Below, piece by piece: positions 54,157-63,293 of a stretch of 64,000 nucleotides of DNA. Numbering within the stretch: position 1 is the stretch's first letter; each line of letters starts with the position of its first letter. A program made the translations under genes and the position numbers. The stretch is taken from the NCBI GenBank assembly GCA_963773315.1, contig CAVZAF010000005.1, forward strand, positions 868,001-932,000. Reading direction: 5' to 3'. This DNA is from DATKAS01 sp963773315. GTDB taxonomy: Bacteria > Actinomycetota > Acidimicrobiia > Acidimicrobiales > DATKAS01. Below the pieces are notes generated by a model. That model worked only from the letters and a program-made list of their open reading frames with translations, had not been told where the DNA came from and made no database searches.

Positions 54157-55197
54157 TCAGCCGGTCGGCTCGGCTCCGTCGTCGTCGGCGGGCACCAGCG
54201 AGAGCAGCACTCCGGACAGCACGGCAAGGATCACGACGGCGGCCGTGAGCACGTACGCGGACGTGCGGTCGATGCGGCTCACGACGAACGCGACCATGCC
54301 GAGGCAGATCCCGATCGTGTAGATGAGCACGACCGCCGCGGGAACCGGCAGCCCGGCACGGACGATGCGATGGCTCGTGTGGTCGCGTCCCCCGAGGAAC
54401 GGGCTCACGCCGCGACGCAGCCGCGTGACCGTGACGAGGGTCGTGTCGAAGATCGGCACTCCCATGATCAGGATCGGCACCAGGAACGTCGTGCTCGTGG
54501 GCGCGTCGAAGCGCAGCTTCATCCCGAGGTACGCCAGCATGAACCCGAGGAAGAGCGCCCCGGCGTCTCCCATGTAGATCCGCGCCGGATGGAAGTTGTG
54601 GCGGAGGAAGCCGATCGCGCAGCCCGCGAGGCCGATCGCCAACCCGGCGACGAGGAACTGTCCGTTCTTGGACGCGATGACGAAGATCGAGCCGGCGGCA
54701 ATCGCAGCGACGCCGGACGACAGCCCGTCCATGTTGTCGAGCAGGTTGAACGCGTTCGTGATGCCGACGACCCACAGCACCGTGATCGCCGCATCGGTGA
54801 CGCCGGGGCCGAACAAGTCGATGCCACCTCCGACGGCCCACACGGCAAGGCCGGCGCCGGCCTCGACCACGAGTCGGACCACTGGGCTCAGGCCCGTGAG
54901 GTCGTCGAGCAGGCCGACGAACGCGAGGAGGACCGCGAGGCCGAGCACGACGAACAGCTCGCCCCGTCCCGAGACCGGCGGCCGCACGAGCGCTGCGACC
55001 ACGACTGTGAGCGCGAACGCAGCGACGATCGCCAGGCCACCGAGGTACGGCACGGGGTCGGTGTGGGTCTTGTGCCCGCCGGGGAGGTCGAGCACGTTGC
55101 GGCGGAGCGCGAAGCGCAACACCAACGGGGTGAGCAGCAGCGAGAACGCCGCCGACACGAGGAAGACTGCGAGGTACTGCCAGCCGCCCCCGGTCAC
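54157..55197 (-). CDS. WecA/TagO-like polyprenyl-phosphate N-acetylhexosamine-1-P transferase
   Basis: 346 aa, about ten helices. Family motifs in order: VLDLPGGHKTHTDPVPYLGGLAI, FVGLLDDLTGLSP (Asp-Asp Mg site), NAFNLLDNMDGLSSG, RIYMGDAGALFLGF, and GRDHTSHRIVRAG with the HxxHR-type loop. It would transfer HexNAc-1-phosphate from UDP-sugar to undecaprenyl or decaprenyl phosphate, starting glycan assembly. GTG 55197 with TACTGT 8 nt upstream. Upstream of the ligase-like gene. Confidence 0.93.
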   Translation of the reverse strand: MTGGGWQYLAVFLVSAAFSLLLTPLVLRFALRRNVLDLPGGHKTHTDPVPYLGGLAIVAAFALTVVVAALVRPPVSGRGELFVVLGLAVLLAFVGLLDDLTGLSPVVRLVVEAGAGLAVWAVGGGIDLFGPGVTDAAITVLWVVGITNAFNLLDNMDGLSSGVAAIAAGSIFVIASKNGQFLVAGLAIGLAGCAIGFLRHNFHPARIYMGDAGALFLGFMLAYLGMKLRFDAPTSTTFLVPILIMGVPIFDTTLVTVTRLRRGVSPFLGGRDHTSHRIVRAGLPVPAAVVLIYTIGICLGMVAFVVSRIDRTSAYVLTAAVVILAVLSGVLLSLVPADDDGAEPTG

Positions 55198-55205
55198 GAC
55201 GAGCG

Positions 55206-55221
55206 ACAGTACCGGTAGCGT
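55206..55221. promoter_or_regulatory. two facing leaderless -10 boxes
   Basis: Minus strand TACTGT (55206-55211) 8 nt before GTG 55197 of the WecA-like gene; plus strand TAGCGT (55216-55221) 8 nt before GTG 55230 of the glycosyltransferase. Only 4 bp separate them, so the two divergent transcripts cannot start at once. Confidence 0.6.
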
Positions 55222-55229
55222 CGAGACGA

Positions 55230-56382
55230 GTGGCGAACGAGACGCCGAAGGTGTTCGTGGTGGTGCCGGTGTTCGAACGGCTCGATGTCACACGAGCGTG
55301 CATCGAAGGTCTGCAGCGACAGACCTACCCGAGCGTCGAGATCGTCGTCATCGACGGCGGATCGCGCGACGGGAGCGTCGAACAGCTCGCAACGGTCGAG
55401 GGCATCACGTTCATCGGCGGCGTCGGCGAGCAGTGGTGGACGGGAGCGACTTGGTTCGGCATCGACCACGCGTTGCGCTGCGGCGGCGACGAGGACTTCG
55501 TTCTCCTCCTCAATGACGACACCTTCTTCGACTCGGACTTTCGTCCAGCATCTGGTCGCGGTAGTCGATCGGTCACGCGGCGGCCGTGGGCGCAACGATC
55601 GTCGACGCAGACGATCCAACGCAGGTACTGAACGCCGGGATCACGATCGACTGGCCGGTCTACCGCTTTCACGTCTGCACGGAACCCACGGAGTTCAACT
55701 CCGCGCGTCGACACGCTTGAAGGTCGCGGCCGATCGTGCCGCTAGGGATGGTGCGGCACTGCGGCAATGTCGACAACGCTCGGCTCCCTCACTACATCGG
55801 CGACTTCGAGTTCTTTGCCGACTGCGGCGGGCAGGACACCGGCTCGGGGTGACGGGACGGACTCAGCTGCGGGCGCTGCAGCTCGAGACTGGGCTCACGC
55901 CATCTGACGAGGCGGCGAGCGCGGCGGAGAATCTGGGCGGAGCTGACGTCGAGGAGGTCCATGACGAACCTCGGCGACCATCTGCGGTTCGTGCAGCTAG
56001 CAGCCCCGCCCGAGCTGCGCCGGCGCCTGCAGCTGTCCTTGACGGCCAACGCAATCCGACAGTTGGCGATCCGCACCCCAGTTGGGAGACGATTGAGGCT
56101 TGATCAGGTCGTGAGGGCGTGCAGGAGCGCGACCAGATTCGCGCTGCGCTCGTACCCGTTCCCCACCTCGATGGCCTCGGAACTCGGAGTCGACGCGGTC
56201 GGCTCGAGGCAGCAGGGTTGCTGGAGAGGTGTGGGCCGCCAGGCTGGTACGACTTCCGGGCACGTATCAATCCGCTGCAGCTGCCAAGCTGCGGACGACT
56301 GCTGTGGCTCCGCTCGTGGAACCCAGCCACGCAGCTTCGTCGTCGGAAGTCGTTCCGCGTGGAGGGAAAGGTTGGCTGTTGA
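55230..56382 (+). pseudogene. family 2 glycosyltransferase, many apparent frameshifts
   Basis: Recognisable GT-A start: VFVVVPVFERLDVTRACIEGL, EIVVIDGGSRDGS, and LLLNDDTFFDSDF with the Asp-Asp metal motif. Downstream, family-like stretches appear in other frames: ATIVDADDPTQVLNAGITID, PLGMVRHCGNVDNARLPHYI, then RLGVTGRTQLRALQLETGLT. The frame appears to change at about 55540, 55579, 55700, 55732, 55826 and once more near 55950. From about 56110 to 56380 no frame is clearly coding. It could be decayed or badly assembled. Its presumed stop overlaps the next gene (TTGA). Confidence 0.7.
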
Positions 56383-57162
56383 CGAATCCATGTCGACTGT
56401 GCGGTGGACCTGCGGCCGCGGTATTCCAGCCTCAAGGTCCTGAACCACCTCGACGTCGACTACTTCGAGTGCGAGAAATGCGGGTCTCTCGAGACGGAGA
56501 CGCCGTACTGGCTCGATGAGGCATACGGACGAGGTGCGATCGCCGATCGCGACACTGGGCTGGTCATGCGAAATCTCGACAAGCAGGCCCTGGTCACCAC
56601 GATCCTGCGGCTGCTCGGCCTGCCTCGAGCTTCGAGAATCCTTGACTTCGGCGGAGGCACCGGCCTGTTGTGCCGACTCCTCCGTGATGTCGGCGTCGAT
56701 GCATGGGTCTACGACCCGAGGGGCGGACACGAGCTCAGTCGAGGCTTCGCGGTGGACCAGATGGCGGGCTCGTTCGACCTCGTGTGTGCATTCGAGGTCG
56801 TCGAGCACCTCGCGGAGCCCGCTGCGACGCTCCGCGAGATCGCTGGCGCGACGGACGCTCTGCTTGTCGGAACGGAGCCCTACCTCGGACAAGGCATCGA
56901 CTGGTGGTACCTCATCCCCGCGATAGGTCAGCACGTCTTCTTCTTCTCGCCACGGGGATTCGAATGGCTTGCTCAGGACCTCGGCATGCATCTCGTCGAT
57001 CTCGGTACCCACCAGTTGTTCACCCGGACAGCGCTGTCGTCAGCTCGCCAGCGGGCACTCCGTCTCCTCGTGCGGAAGCCCGTGCAACAGCTGGTTCGGG
57101 CGCGGCTCGCCTACGGCGCTTCGTACAAGTGGGCCGAACGCGACGCGGGCTTCTCAGCCTGA
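56379..57162 (+). CDS. zinc-ribbon class I SAM-methyltransferase, one +1 shift
   Basis: About 260 aa. Begins at TTG 56379 with TNPCRLCGG; after a +1 shift at about 56418 continues with YFECEKCGSLETE, giving a CxxC...CxxC zinc ribbon. SAM fold: RILDFGGGTGLLCRLLRD, AWVYDPRGG, FDLVCAFEVVEHLAEP. The C-terminal part includes HVFFFSPRGFEWLAQDLGM. Zinc-ribbon methyltransferases of this type decorate sugars in glycan or antibiotic clusters. TTGA overlap with the preceding gene. Confidence 0.8.
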
Positions 57163-57175
57163 CCCCCCGACCGCT

Positions 57176-57181
57176 TAGCGT
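57176..57181 (+). promoter_or_regulatory. leaderless -10 box (TAGCGT)
   Basis: TAGCGT ends 8 nt before ATG 57190 of the family 2-like glycosyltransferase. Confidence 0.6.
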
Positions 57182-57189
57182 GCCAAGAC

Positions 57190-58116
57190 ATGGCAGTGTC
57201 CGCCCCGGTCGCGCTCCTCGTCTTCAACCGACCCGACCTGACGCGCCGCGTGCTCGCCGCCGTGCGGCGAGCTGCACCATCAAAGTTGCTCGTCGTCGCC
57301 GACGGCCCACGCGATGAGGCAGAGCGTTCCCTCTGCGACGAAGCTCGGGCCGCTGTGCTGGACGGCGTTGACTGGTCGTGCGAGATCCAAACCAACTTCG
57401 CCGAGTCGAACCTCGGATGCCGGAAGCGCGTCTCTTCTGGCCTTGATTGGGTCTTCTCACACGTAGACGCGGCGATCATTCTCGAAGACGATTGTGTTCC
57501 CATCGACGCGTTCTTCTCATACTGCGACGCGCTGCTCGATCGATACGTCGACGACGAGCGGGTGATGCATGTCGGGGGAGTGAACTTGACCCGAGAGCGC
57601 TGGAGGTCGAGCGCGTCGTATCGATTCTCGTCGCACCCTCACGTGTGGGGGTGGGCAACCTGGAAGCGCGTGTGGCGTCACTACGACGTGAACATGGCCG
57701 GATGGGACGATTTCGTCGAGAGCGGCCTGCTGCGAAGCGTCGCGACGAGCCGCGGCGAGGAGGCCTACTACCGGGTGTCGTTCGACCGGGTCCGCTCAGG
57801 CGAAAACGACACCTGGGACTACCAGTGGCAGTTCGCCTGCTGGGCGCAGTCGGGCCTGGCGGTCGTTCCTCGGACGAGTCTGGTCGAGAATGTCGGATTT
57901 CGCCCAGACGCCACTCATACCGCGCTCGACCCCACGCGTGGCTTCACTACCGCCGACCTCGGTGAGCTTGTACACCCGTCTTGCGTTGTCCGGGACACAA
58001 GAGCCGATGCTGCTGCATTTCGGGAACTGTTCGCTGCCGGAACACTGAAGCAGCGGATGTTCAACCGATCGTGGCTCGCGCTCTGGACCGTGCTCCCCCA
58101 CGAGTGGCGTCGCTGA
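57190..58116 (+). CDS. GT-A glycosyltransferase-like protein (often named HlpA-like)
   Basis: 308 aa. Seen: VALLVFNRPDLTRRVLAAV, LLVVADGPRDEAE (nucleotide site), AAIILEDDCVPIDAFF (metal-site EDD), and HPHVWGWATWKRVW. This pattern occurs in surface-glycan loci and is sometimes annotated hemolytic protein HlpA; a glycosyltransferase role is better supported by the motifs. No membrane segment. Its own -10 box suggests a new transcript running to 61309. Confidence 0.85.
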   Translation: MAVSAPVALLVFNRPDLTRRVLAAVRRAAPSKLLVVADGPRDEAERSLCDEARAAVLDGVDWSCEIQTNFAESNLGCRKRVSSGLDWVFSHVDAAIILEDDCVPIDAFFSYCDALLDRYVDDERVMHVGGVNLTRERWRSSASYRFSSHPHVWGWATWKRVWRHYDVNMAGWDDFVESGLLRSVATSRGEEAYYRVSFDRVRSGENDTWDYQWQFACWAQSGLAVVPRTSLVENVGFRPDATHTALDPTRGFTTADLGELVHPSCVVRDTRADAAAFRELFAAGTLKQRMFNRSWLALWTVLPHEWRR

Positions 58117-58132
58117 GCGGGGCGGTATCGAG

Positions 58133-59352
58133 ATGCGCGTCGCGGTCCGGCCCTGCTTCGCACCCGGCGTGTCCGGCGGCATCGAGCAGTACGTCGAGGG
58201 ACTCGCCGGCGCGCTTAGTCGTCTAGAAGGATCCGACCGGTTCGACTTCGTCGGCACGCCAGTTCAAGGCGCCGCTCTGGCTCGCCGAATCGAGGGGTCA
58301 GCGGCATGGGTCACGCTGCCGTCTCCGAGCCGCGCGCTCGCCTCTCGCATCGCAGCGACGCCACTCGGTCCCCCCGCCCGTCGCGTCGTGATGTGGGCAC
58401 GAGCGGGCCGAGCTCGCTACTCGGCGCTGGGCGTGCCCTCCTCACCGCCGATCGTCGAGGGAGGCGGGTACGACGTCGTGCACTTCGCGGCGCAGGCAGG
58501 CGAGCGCACCGCGCTGCCAAACCTCTATCAGCCCTGGGATCTGCAGCACGTCCACTACCCGGAGTACTTCAGACCGAGCGATGTCGAACGGCGCGACGCG
58601 ATCTACCGACCGTGCTGCAGGCAGGCAACCTACGTCGTGGTTGCGTCCCACTTCGTTCGCGATGACGTCGTGAACGCCTACGAGATCGACCCTGCTCGCG
58701 GTCGCTGTCGTCGCGCCGGGTGCACCACTGCTGGTTCGGCACTCGCCGGGAACCAAGCACGAGCCGTACGCGCTCTCACCCCGCGCAACGTTGGAGCCAC
58801 AAGAACCACGTCCGGCTCCTCGACGCAATCGCGGTGCTGCGGGCGCGCGGCACCGAGGTGAAGCTCGTGTGCACGGGCCAGCCCAACCCGCGTGATCGTC
58901 TCGTGCGAGACCACGCGCGCGCTCGTGGGATCGAGAACCTCGTGGACTTCCGCGGTTTTGTGCACGACGACCAGCTGGCCCTCCTCTACGCGGGAGCACG
59001 TTGCCTCGTCTTCCCGTCGCTGTTCGAGGGCTTCGGCTTTCCGGTTCTCGAAGCGTTTGCGGCGGGTCTACCCGTCGCGTGCGCCGACGCGACATCGCTT
59101 CCGGAGCTCACGGGTGACGCAGCAGTGCTATTCGAGCCAACCGACGTCGACTCGATCGCGGACGCGCTCGAGCGAGTCTGGTCCGACGATGAGCTGCGAG
59201 CGACCCTCGCCGCCCGCGGGCACAGCCGAGCCGCCGCGTACTCGTGGGACCACCTCGCCCGGTCGTGCCGGGCGCTCTACCGGGCGGCCGCTCAGCAAGA
59301 TCTCGCGCCCGACGATGACGCGCTTCTCGCCGCGGCGGGAGTCACGACGTGA
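58133..59352 (+). CDS. GT4-family glycosyltransferase, two +1 shifts
   Basis: About 406 aa. N-terminal RPCFAPGVSGGIEQYVEGLAG, then PNLYQPWDLQHVHYPEYF; C-terminal HKNHVRLLDAIAVL, DFRGFVHDDQLALLYAGARCLVFPSLFEGFGFPVLEAFAAGLPVA with a complete EX7E motif. Extra bases at about 58700 (G) and in the CCCC run at 58779-58782 restore one frame. Resembles WsaF/mannosyltransferase types. The end overlaps the next gene (GTGA). Confidence 0.87.
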
Positions 59353-60245
59353 GGATCACGCTCGTCACGCCGACGCTGAATGCCGAGCGTTACCTGGGCG
59401 AGATGCTCGCTAGCGTCCGCTCACAAGACTGGGACGCGATCGAGCACATCGTGGTGGACGGCGGGTCCATAGACGGGACGCTCGGCATCCTGGACGAACA
59501 TCCCGACCTACGTGTCGTGAGCGGTGCGGACGAAGGGCTCTACGACGCGATCAACCGTGGGATCGCGCTCGCTTCGGGGGAGATCGTGGGCTTCGTCAAC
59601 GCGGACGACCTTTTGACACCCGGCGCCCTTGCGGCAGTCGAGCGCGCGTTCGCCGCCAATCCCCGCGCCGAGATGGTCGCCGGAGGCGGCGAAGTCTTTC
59701 GGGCTACCCCCTCCGGCACGGAGACACTCGTCCACGTCAACGACGAAGGCGCGAAGTCGCTCCGTGAGCGGGACGTGATCCACGGTTCGCCGATCTTGAA
59801 TGCCCGTTTCTTCCGTCGCGGCCTGCTCGAGCGGATCGGCCCCTTCGACACTCGATGGCCTCGGTGCGCGGACTTCGACTTCCTCATGCGGGTGTTGGAG
59901 CTGAACCCCGAGCGCGCCATCGTCGACCAGGTCGTCTACCGCTCACGGGCGCATGCGGATTCATTGACCTTCCGCGGTGGAGTCGAGGTCGAGCTCACCG
60001 AAGAGCAGCTCGCGCTCTGCACGGCTCGTCTGGCGGAGACGGCACGGACCCCGGCGCTGCATCGTCGCTATCGCCGGTGGCACAGCTGGGAGGCCGCGTA
60101 TCTCGCCTGGAGACACATGCTCGGGCGCCGATATGGCGCCGCTGCGCGCAGTCTGATGGGCGGCCTTCACGTCGATCCCCTGCTGCCTCTGGTCGTCCCG
60201 GTCCAGATCGCCCAACACGTTCGCATGCGCGCCCAACACCGATGA
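59349..60245 (+). CDS. family 2 glycosyltransferase
   Basis: 298 aa. GT-A with ITLVTPTLNAERYLGEMLAS, IEHIVVDGGSIDGTL, DEGLYDAINRGIALASGEIVGFVNADD (metal motif) and a C-terminal basic region. The DGLYDAMNKG-type motif is common in surface-glycan enzymes of the WcaA/EpsE type. GTG 59349 overlaps the previous stop; ATGA overlap with the next gene. Sugar not known. Confidence 0.92.
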   Translation: MRITLVTPTLNAERYLGEMLASVRSQDWDAIEHIVVDGGSIDGTLGILDEHPDLRVVSGADEGLYDAINRGIALASGEIVGFVNADDLLTPGALAAVERAFAANPRAEMVAGGGEVFRATPSGTETLVHVNDEGAKSLRERDVIHGSPILNARFFRRGLLERIGPFDTRWPRCADFDFLMRVLELNPERAIVDQVVYRSRAHADSLTFRGGVEVELTEEQLALCTARLAETARTPALHRRYRRWHSWEAAYLAWRHMLGRRYGAAARSLMGGLHVDPLLPLVVPVQIAQHVRMRAQHR

Positions 60246-61309
60246 GCGCGCTGCGCGTCGCGCTCGTCGCGCTCACCACCTCGGGGGCAGCCGGCGACTA
60301 CGTCTCAGCGCTGGGCAACTCGATGAGCGCCCGTACGACGGTCGGTGTCTGGATCCCGGACCGTCCGGCGCTCTCTCTCGCCGCCGAGACGCACCTCATC
60401 GAGAAGCCGGCCTCTCGGGCGCGCGTGGCGAGCCACGAAGCGACCGCGTGGGTGCGGCAGAGCGCGCTCGCCACGCAGATCCACGCATGGCATCCCGACG
60501 TGGTCCACATCGTGTTCGGCGAGGGCTATCCCACGTCGGCTCGCGCGGCCGCCGCCCTCGCCGCTCAAGGCGTCGCGGTCGCGGCGACGTGGCACGACCC
60601 CAAGTCTCACGGTCAGCTCTTCGACCGCGTCCAACACGCCGTCGCGGCACGCACGATGCGCTCCGCGGCGGGGGTTCACGTGCATTGTGAGGCGCTGGCG
60701 CCAGAACGAGTCGCAGCGAAGCTGCTCGTCGCCGAGCTGCCGGCATTCCCGTGCCCGTCCTGCCCGGGCCTCACGACGACGCTACCGTTGCGTGCCGAAG
60801 GCACGATCGCCATGGTCGGTCGGTTCGCGCCGTACAAGGGCATCGACGAGATGTGCGACGCGGTCACCGAGTACTGGCGCAGCGGGGGGCTACGCCGATT
60901 CGTGGTCGTCGGACAGGGACGCGTGCCCTCGTCTCTCCGCCGGCTGCACGAGCAGTGGCCGTCACTCGTGTCGATCGAGAACGCGTACGTCTCCGGTGAG
61001 CGATTGCACGATGTCCTCTCAGATGCCGCGATCTGTGTGATGCCCTACCGCAGTGGCACGCAGTCCGCACTGCCCTGGCTCGCACGCGCACACGGCGCTC
61101 ACCTCATCGCATCAGACGTGGGCTGCATCGGCGAAGCAGCCCGGCACATCGGCGCTCGCACCGTCACTCCCGGCTCGACGACCGAGCTCGTCGACGCGTT
61201 GCGGGAGCGTCCGAGCAGCTGGACCGACGTCGGGCGGATGCCGATGCCGACGTTCGCTGCGCTCGCCGAACGCCTGCTCGGGTGGTACCCGTCGCTCAGC
61301 GCTTCGTGA
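60242..61309 (+). CDS. GT4-family glycosyltransferase
   Basis: 355 aa. N-terminal LRVALVALTTSGAAGDYVSAL; HAWHPDVVHIVFGEGYPTS; C-terminal IAMVGRFAPYKGIDEMCDAV, FVVVGQGRVP and AAICVMPYRSGTQSALPWLARAHGAHLIASDVG, matching GT4 donor binding although EX7E is not complete. Coupled to the preceding gene by ATGA and convergent with the ABC ATPase gene (14-bp overlap). Confidence 0.88.
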   Translation: MSALRVALVALTTSGAAGDYVSALGNSMSARTTVGVWIPDRPALSLAAETHLIEKPASRARVASHEATAWVRQSALATQIHAWHPDVVHIVFGEGYPTSARAAAALAAQGVAVAATWHDPKSHGQLFDRVQHAVAARTMRSAAGVHVHCEALAPERVAAKLLVAELPAFPCPSCPGLTTTLPLRAEGTIAMVGRFAPYKGIDEMCDAVTEYWRSGGLRRFVVVGQGRVPSSLRRLHEQWPSLVSIENAYVSGERLHDVLSDAAICVMPYRSGTQSALPWLARAHGAHLIASDVGCIGEAARHIGARTVTPGSTTELVDALRERPSSWTDVGRMPMPTFAALAERLLGWYPSLSAS

Positions 61310-62444
61310 TCCGCCCGGTGTGGCCCGCCGCGACTATCGGCCCGCCGGCGACGTCAGCAGGCACGACCAGCGACGGCTCGAGCGCGACGGTCGTCCGCGA
61401 CCCTCCATCCGCGACGAGTGCGAGCGAGAGCTCGTAGCTCCCGGCCGCAAGCGCGAGAGCATCGATGTCGAACCGGATCTCATACTCCCCGGGACCGAGG
61501 ACTCCGCTGACCGACCCTTCCCAAACCGGGAGGGCGTCGCGCCGGATCTGCAATGTCAGCTTGGCGGCGCCCAGGCCGGCGGCCGTCTCGACCTCGATGA
61601 GGATCGAGCAGGGCGCTCCCGGCTCCATCGTGTGCTCCTCGCCCTCGGCCACCCGCCACGTCCTCGCGGCGAGCACGTTCGGGCCTTCGTCGACGATCTG
61701 CGCGACGTAAGAGTCGACGATCTCCTGCGGCGGCCCGCTCGCGGTGAGCTGCCCCGACTCGAACAGGTGCGCGACATCACATCGGCTGCGGACGGCCACC
61801 AGGTCGTGGCTCACGAGCAGGATCGCAAGGCCCTTCGCAGCGACATCTCCGATCTTCTCCAGGCAGCGCCGTTGGAACTCCTCGTCTCCGACGGCAAGCA
61901 CCTCGTCCACGATCAGGATCTCCGGCTCGAGATGAGCGGCGATCGCAAACCCGAGCCGAACCTGCATGCCGCTGGAGTAGTGCTTGATCGGAGTGTCGAT
62001 GAATCGCTCCACGCCGGCGAACTCGACGATCGCATCGAGCTTCCGACGCACCTCCGACCGAGTCATCCCGAGCACAGCGCCGGAGAAGAACACGTTCTCG
62101 CGTCCCGTGAGGTCGATGTGGAAGCCGGTGCCGACCTCGAGCAACGAGCCGACCCGGCCGATGATCTCGGCTCGACCTTCGGTAGGCGTGGTGATGCGCG
62201 ACAGGACCTTCAGCAAGGTGCTCTTTCCCGCACCGTTGCGTCCGATGATGCCGGTCACCTGCCCGGCCATCACCTCGAGGTCGACGTGGCGCAGGGCCCA
62301 GAACGGCACCATGCTCGCCCGGTTCTCTTCGCGCCTGCGCGCACGGAGGCCGCCGCCGACGACGTCGCGGATGCGGCCGCGTCCGGCCACCCTCGCTCGA
62401 TAGCGCTTCCCCAAGTCTTCGGTCGTGATGACGACGTCGCCCAC
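61296..62444 (-). CDS. Wzt-like ABC ATPase for glycan export
   Basis: 382 aa. ATPase domain (1-240): Walker A IIGRNGAGKSTLLKVLSRIT, signature YSSGMQVRLGFAIAAHL, Walker B LEPEILIVDEVLAVGDEEFQ. A C-terminal beta domain (about 255-382, ending LVVPADVAGGPIVAAGHTGR) matches the carbohydrate-binding Wzt_C that recognises the glycan end, often a methylated terminus. That would fit the methyltransferases of this region. GTG start, 6 bp after the permease stop. Confidence 0.92.
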   Translation of the reverse strand: MGDVVITTEDLGKRYRARVAGRGRIRDVVGGGLRARRREENRASMVPFWALRHVDLEVMAGQVTGIIGRNGAGKSTLLKVLSRITTPTEGRAEIIGRVGSLLEVGTGFHIDLTGRENVFFSGAVLGMTRSEVRRKLDAIVEFAGVERFIDTPIKHYSSGMQVRLGFAIAAHLEPEILIVDEVLAVGDEEFQRRCLEKIGDVAAKGLAILLVSHDLVAVRSRCDVAHLFESGQLTASGPPQEIVDSYVAQIVDEGPNVLAARTWRVAEGEEHTMEPGAPCSILIEVETAAGLGAAKLTLQIRRDALPVWEGSVSGVLGPGEYEIRFDIDALALAAGSYELSLALVADGGSRTTVALEPSLVVPADVAGGPIVAAGHTGRITKR

Positions 62445-62450
62445 GGCTCC

Positions 62451-63255
62451 CTACAGGATGTCGACGATGGCGCCTTCGGCGCGCCGGAAGTAGTACACCC
62501 CGCTGACCATCACCACGACGCCCGAGAGCGCCGAAAGCGCGAGGCCTCCGGTTGCAGGTCGAGGCACGTCGGCGAGCATTGCCCATCGAAACCCTTCGAC
62601 GGCGCCGGCCATCGGGTTCAGGTGGTACGCCCACCGGAACCTGAAAGGGATGGTCGCCGAGGAGTACACGACCGGCGTGATGAAGAACCAGAGCTGCAGT
62701 ACGAATGGCAGTGCGAGGCGCAGATCGCGAAAGCGAGCATCGAAGGCAGCGAACCAAACGCCGAAGCCGAGCGCGGCGACGACCGCGAGGAGAACGAACA
62801 GCGGTGCGAGGACGATCGCCGCCCCGGGACCACGCTGGTAGAAGAGCATGACGATCGCGGTAGCCCCGAGAGCGAAGCCGAGGTCGACGAGGCCCCCGAC
62901 GATCATCGCGAGCGGCAAGTAGATCCGGGGGAAGAACACCTTCGTCACCGTCTCGTAGTTCGTGCGACAGGCTCACTCCGGCGAGCGAGAGCGACTTCGA
63001 GAAGAACTGCCACAGCACCATCGCAGGCAGCATGAAGACCGCGTACGGCAGCCCTTGCACTGGCAGCGGCACGAGCCGACCGAGGAACAGTGCGAACACC
63101 GCCGTGAGCCCGAGTGGCTGGAGCACGGCCCAGCCAGCACCGACCACGGTCTGCTTGTACCGCAGCGTGAAGTCGCGCCACACCATCACACGAAGCAGCT
63201 CACGCGAGCGCCAGGTCTCGCCCCAGCTCGCGCCGCCCGCATTCGCTTCGATCAC
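62451..63255 (-). CDS. Wzm-like ABC permease, one +1 shift
   Basis: About 268 aa, six helices (ABC-2 type). N-terminal SRELLRVMVWRDFTLRYKQTVVGAGWAVLQPL is the family hallmark. After SLAGVSLS the frame moves (extra G at about 62963) to NYETVTKVFFPRIYLPLAMIVGGLVD, with YHLNPMAGAVEGFRWAML and a short C-terminus. GTG 63255 is the most likely start. Pairs with the ATPase next to it to export a polyprenyl-linked polymer. Confidence 0.88.
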
Positions 63256-63293
63256 CGTGCGGCGCGCCGCGGGAGCTCGCGTCAGCGGCCATG

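Noticed and set aside
57190..58116. Naming this gene a hemolysin because of the HlpA label used for relatives
   Set aside because: Motifs are those of a GT-A glycosyltransferase and the locus is a glycan cluster; no toxin feature is visible.
61053..63035. 660-codon plus-strand frame opposite the ABC exporter genes
   Set aside because: The minus strand has full Walker, signature and permease motifs. The plus-strand product is low-complexity.
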